Shown in pieces: positions 5,717 to 8,448 of a stretch of 8,448 bases of DNA; within the stretch, counting starts at the first letter, position 1, and each line of letters begins with the position of its first letter. The notes beneath the pieces are model-generated. The model saw nothing but the letters and a program-made list of their open reading frames with translations. It had not been told where the DNA came from and searched no databases. The translations under genes and the position numbers were made by a program. The stretch comes from Actinomycetes bacterium (GTDB lineage Bacteria; Actinomycetota; Actinomycetes; Actinomycetales; Actinomycetaceae), in the NCBI GenBank assembly GCA_023420745.1, contig JAEZVQ010000063.1, forward strand, positions 1 to 8,448. Direction: 5' to 3'.

Positions 5717-5755
5717 AAAAAGTGCAGATTGAACGATGGTGGTGGTTGATGCCAG

Positions 5756-7186
5756 TTAGCCGAGCAGTGCTGACTGGATCGGCCCGAGCGCGAAATAGCA
5801 AACGAAAAGCCCCGAGACAATCCACATCAGCGGGTGAACGGCTCGCGCCTTCCCCTGGGCAATCATCACCAGCGTGTAGGCGATGAATCCCGCACCGATG
5901 CCGACCGAAATCGAGTAGGCGAAAGGCATGAAAGCAACAGTGAGGAACGCGGGGATAGCAATTTCGAGTCGTCGCCAATCAATGTCGGCGACCTGCGTCA
6001 TCATGAGGAATCCAACGAAAACGAGGGCGGTTGATGCCGCCTCAGTAGGTACGAGCTCGACCAGTGGGGCGAGGAAAATCGACAGCAGGAACAACACCCC
6101 GGTGACCACTGACGCCAGCCCGGTACGAGCCCCCTCACCGACCCCGGCTGAAGACTCGACATAGGAAGTATTCGACGAAGTGCCGGCAAGACCGCCAGCA
6201 ACGGCCGCGAGCGAATCCACCAGAAGAATCTGGCGTGAGCGCGGTGGAGTGCCGCTCTCATCGAGAAGATCCCCTTCGGCTGCGATGGCAACCATCGTGC
6301 CCATGGTGTCGAAGAAGTCGGCGAGCATGAGGGAGAAAACGAGGAGGAGAACCGCTAGGATGCCGAGCTTGGTCACCCCACCGAAGAAATCGATCTGACC
6401 GAGCGAAGCGAAGTCGGGAAGGGACAGCGGGGACGAGGCGAGTTCTGGCACCGACACACCCCAGCCAGTGGGGTTGTCCTCTGATTTTTGACCAATGTGG
6501 ATGAAGGCCTGAATGACGACAGCAAGCGCCGTTGAGGTGATAATGCCGATGAGGATGGCACCGCGAACCTTGCGTACGTATAGAACGATGGTGACCAGCA
6601 AGCCGACCACGAAGACAACCGCCGGCCATCCAGCGAGTGACCCGTTGATGCCAAGCTGAACCGGGGTTCCTCCCGGGCGAATAATGCCGGCGTTGATCAG
6701 TCCAACGAAAGCGATGAACAGACCGATGCCGACAGAAATCGCAATCTTGAGCTGGTCGGGAACAGCGTTGAAAACGGCTTCACGAAATCCGGTGAGAACG
6801 AGCACCGTGATGACAACGCCCTCCCAGAAGATCAGCCCCATTGCCTCCTGAAAGGTCAGACCGGATCCGAGGACGAGGGTGAAGGCAACCATCGCGTTGA
6901 GCCCCATGCCGGCAGCAAGAGCCATCGGGAAGTTCGCCACCACACCCATGAGGATGGTCATGATGCCGGCGATGAGTGCGGTACCCGCGGCAATCGACGC
7001 CATCGAAATCGAGCCGTCTTGCGGGAGTGCTGCCGACAGAATCGAGGGGTTAAGGACGAGGATGTAGGCCATTGCGAAGAAGGTGACGACGCCGCCGCGC
7101 ACCTCGCGACCAATGGTCGAGCCTCGTTGAGAAATGGAAAAGAAACGGTCCACAGCGGACAACTGAGCGGTATTTGTTGTAGCCAC
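5756..7186 (-). CDS. NCS2-family purine permease, AzgA-like
   Basis: A 476-residue multi-pass membrane transporter of the nucleobase:cation symporter-2 family, AzgA (adenine, guanine and hypoxanthine) branch, by its signature segments. These are FPMALAAGMGLNAMVAF (86-102) in the TM3 region, LADFFDTMGT (288-297) in TM8 with the acidic residues that line the substrate site, and the segment at 335-356 in TM10 with Glu344 and EGARTG (351-356). About 14 hydrophobic segments can be counted, as expected for the UraA-type 7+7 fold. It probably imports purine bases with protons. Length is normal. The start is GTG at 7186; no in-frame start lies upstream before the frame loses support, and the first internal Met (38) is inside TM1. 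There is no clear Shine-Dalgarno in the 14 nt ahead (GCGAGCATGGTCAC), and an out-of-frame ATG lies at 7194, so initiation may be weak. It is followed by a 17-bp terminator-like hairpin. Confidence 0.93.
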   Translation of the reverse strand: MATTNTAQLSAVDRFFSISQRGSTIGREVRGGVVTFFAMAYILVLNPSILSAALPQDGSISMASIAAGTALIAGIMTILMGVVANFPMALAAGMGLNAMVAFTLVLGSGLTFQEAMGLIFWEGVVITVLVLTGFREAVFNAVPDQLKIAISVGIGLFIAFVGLINAGIIRPGGTPVQLGINGSLAGWPAVVFVVGLLVTIVLYVRKVRGAILIGIITSTALAVVIQAFIHIGQKSEDNPTGWGVSVPELASSPLSLPDFASLGQIDFFGGVTKLGILAVLLLVFSLMLADFFDTMGTMVAIAAEGDLLDESGTPPRSRQILLVDSLAAVAGGLAGTSSNTSYVESSAGVGEGARTGLASVVTGVLFLLSIFLAPLVELVPTEAASTALVFVGFLMMTQVADIDWRRLEIAIPAFLTVAFMPFAYSISVGIGAGFIAYTLVMIAQGKARAVHPLMWIVSGLFVCYFALGPIQSALLG

Positions 7187-7212
7187 GTGACCATGCTCGC
7201 AGCCGCCACCAC

Positions 7213-7290
7213 GTCCACCGTCAAATTTCGGCGATTTTGTGGGGAAATCTCACTCTTTTGTTACAAAAATGTCCACCATATGGCGGCGAT
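7213..7290. repeat. paired two-part direct repeat upstream of the purine permease
   Basis: The plus strand contains GTCCACC-N9-CGGCGAT (7213-7235) and GTCCACC-N6-CGGCGAT (7271-7290), two copies of the same pair of heptamers about 57 nt apart. A third CGGCGAT lies at 7343-7349. All fall in the 179-nt gap between the permease start and the upstream gene. They could be regulator sites, but CGGCGAT also occurs inside genes of this window, so part of this may be chance. Confidence 0.4.
7256..7268. promoter_or_regulatory. AT-rich dyad, possible operator of the purine permease
   Basis: TTTTG-TTA-CAAAA is a perfect 5-bp dyad with a 3-nt centre, 70-82 nt upstream of the permease start codon, in an otherwise GC-rich setting. 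It lies between the two copies of the direct repeat. No known actinobacterial regulator is recognised by it with confidence. I find no purine riboswitch core in this leader. Confidence 0.35.
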
Positions 7291-7365
7291 TGCACGCCTC
7301 TAACCGCTGTGCTGAACTAGAGAGAACACCTCAAAAACTGTACGGCGATCACCGGGCTTGCCTTC

Positions 7366-8175
7366 TCATGACAAGTCGATGATTTCGAGGTCGAATTCAT
7401 TGACGTATGAGGGAACTACCGGCCACTCGGAGCCATGTCGTGCAATATCGGTTTCAGAATGGGCGCCGCACCCATGCGCTGCCGACACCATCTGCCCGTC
7501 GTCGAGTGCCCACTCGTTACCGCATACGCCGAAATTCCGACCAACGTCACCGGAGAGCGGGATGAAGAAACCGCAACCGTCGCAGCGTGCAGCACTGTTC
7601 GTCGATGCCGCAGTATCGCCGCGCTCGCGTAGACGCGACGACCGCCCCGCCGCATATTTCCCGCTGGCTGTCTTCACGCCGCGACCACTGCCATTTGCCT
7701 CCCAGCGTTTCCCCGCATCGCCAATGGCATTGGTGGTCATGTGACGAGGGCGCTCAGGGGTAAACGCCACCTCAACTGCCGCAGCATCAGTGGTGAGCCG
7801 CTCATCGTTTGCTCGATAGGGAAGAACGTCACCGGAGCGCACGTCACCGGGTTCGAGGCGTTCTGCCCACGGTACCCACGGTGGCGCGAGAAGCGCGCCT
7901 TCAGCCGCCATCAAGTCAATCTCACACACCGTAATATGGCGTGAACGCGGGGCTCGCGCCACCGTCACCGCCCAATGCCAACCGCGGTATCCAGGCTTGA
8001 GGCATTCAAAATAATGGGTGACAAGCCGTTCGCCTTCGGCACGGTAACCGGTATGGTTACCGAGGTCATCGGTGTGAACATCGTCGCCGATGAGCGCGAC
8101 GATGTCATCGACGCTGTCGCGAAGAAACGCATCGACGACAATGCGAGTACGCCCGTTCTTAGGCATCGAACTCAT
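7366..8175 (-). CDS. DUF3027 family protein with a Cys/His zinc-ribbon-like C-terminus
   Basis: A 269-residue protein of the actinobacterial DUF3027 family, whose function is not established to my knowledge. Conserved family blocks are present: GYRGWHWAVTVARA (62-75), LLAPPWVPWAERLEPGD (95-111) and a C-terminal block around residues 198-241. The last contains C198-x2-C201, C218 and H234-x-C236-x2-H239, which could bind a metal such as zinc. The middle (about 140-195) is low-complexity, rich in Gly, Arg and Ser, and probably unstructured. No signal peptide or membrane segment is seen, so it should be cytoplasmic. The start is taken at ATG 8175 (ATG 8166 is an equally possible alternative); the frame stays open to 8274, but that extension lies fully inside the upstream gene and does not look like the family. 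It overlaps the cold-shock-type gene's end by 17 nt (8 nt from 8166), implying translational coupling. Confidence 0.88.
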   Translation of the reverse strand: MSSMPKNGRTRIVVDAFLRDSVDDIVALIGDDVHTDDLGNHTGYRAEGERLVTHYFECLKPGYRGWHWAVTVARAPRSRHITVCEIDLMAAEGALLAPPWVPWAERLEPGDVRSGDVLPYRANDERLTTDAAAVEVAFTPERPRHMTTNAIGDAGKRWEANGSGRGVKTASGKYAAGRSSRLRERGDTAASTNSAARCDGCGFFIPLSGDVGRNFGVCGNEWALDDGQMVSAAHGCGAHSETDIARHGSEWPVVPSYVNEFDLEIIDLS

Positions 8176-8448
8176 CTGCCACAGCGCGCAGTAGCTGCGC
8201 GATCTTATCGGAGTGCTCGGGGTATTTTCCGCGTCGCAAACTGTCGGACGAAGAGTCGAGCATCTTGATGACATCCTCGATTAGCCCAACCATCTCCTGG
8301 GGTCGGCGCCGACGAGCCGCACGCATTGATGGTGCCGGGGGGAGGAACTCGACGTGAACAGCCGGCGCACCGCGACGTCCGTCAACGATGGAGTATTCGA
8401 CTCGCGAACCTGGCTTCGGCTTCGTCATACCTGCCGGCAATGCTGAGG
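8159..8448 (-). CDS. cold-shock-domain protein with actinobacterial C-terminal extension, 5' end beyond the window
   Basis: Only the C-terminal 96 or so codons are inside the window. The frame stays open to the right edge, and translation there (SALPAGMTKPKPGSRVEYSI) is the last part of a cold-shock domain: SALP and the GxRVEYSIVDGRRG strand match mycobacterial and other actinobacterial CspB-like proteins of about 130-140 residues. The nucleic-acid-binding RNP motifs lie further upstream, outside the window. The extension that follows is a Pro/Arg-rich linker, then a predicted helical segment with VGLIEDVIKMLDSSSDSLRRGKYPE and KIAQLLRAVADEFDA as its key stretches (read as two blocks), which is characteristic of this longer Csp type. 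The TTG at 8440 is not a plausible start because it would delete the domain. Its stop codon lies within the start of the DUF3027 gene. Confidence 0.88.
   Translation of the reverse strand, partial: SALPAGMTKPKPGSRVEYSIVDGRRGAPAVHVEFLPPAPSMRAARRRRPQEMVGLIEDVIKMLDSSSDSLRRGKYPEHSDKIAQLLRAVADEFDA

Noticed and set aside
7187..7365. A purine riboswitch ahead of the NCS2 permease
   Set aside because: The conserved three-way-junction core with its paired loops could not be found on the minus strand.
7358..7744. A 128-codon plus-strand open frame opposite DUF3027
   Set aside because: DUF3027 conserved blocks on the minus strand account for the sequence; the plus frame has no recognisable features.
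8159..8440. A separate 93-residue gene starting with TTG at 8440
   Set aside because: The frame is open to the window edge and reads as the end of a cold-shock domain, so it is the 3' part of a larger gene.
1..8448. Mobile element, CRISPR array, defence island or prophage
   Set aside because: No transposase, integrase, spaced direct-repeat array or terminal inverted repeats were seen, and all genes are conserved chromosomal families.

Overview
The window looks like a piece of core chromosome from a moderately GC-rich actinobacterium (Actinomycetota). The grounds are a DtxR/IdeR-type regulator, an actinobacterial-type SerC, a DUF3027 protein overlapping a cold-shock protein with the long actinobacterial C-terminal extension, GTG and TTG starts, and a c-di-AMP (ydaO-type) riboswitch ahead of a secreted NlpC/P60 hydrolase. 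I cannot name the genus. I see no transposase, phage gene, CRISPR array, toxin-antitoxin pair or defence system. No wholly new system could be supported; the points of interest are regulatory sites and unusual features of known families.

Layout from left to right. The 5' part of a tRNA-Arg(CCT) gene lies on the minus strand at the left edge. Next come three minus-strand genes, apparently separate transcription units: a tandem-domain universal stress protein (146-1075), a secreted NlpC/P60 peptidoglycan hydrolase (1215-1946) behind a c-di-AMP riboswitch (about 1971-2127), and a DtxR-family metal-dependent repressor (2262-3038). A 123-nt divergent intergenic region separates dtxR from serC (3162-4313), the only plus-strand gene. 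serC may be transcribed without a leader. serC converges on an MFS exporter (4316-5614, minus), with 2 nt between the stop codons. Upstream of the exporter on the minus strand are a 17-bp perfect hairpin and an AzgA-like NCS2 purine permease (5756-7186). The right end holds a DUF3027 protein (7366-8175) whose start overlaps the 3' end of a cold-shock-type gene that runs off the window edge.

How the genes relate. They are mostly independent housekeeping functions: stress response, wall remodelling under c-di-AMP control, metal homeostasis, serine/PLP metabolism, export and purine uptake. The cold-shock/DUF3027 pair is the only clear translationally coupled unit. Intergenic regions are well supplied with hairpins, several of them acting as likely terminators, as expected between separately transcribed genes.
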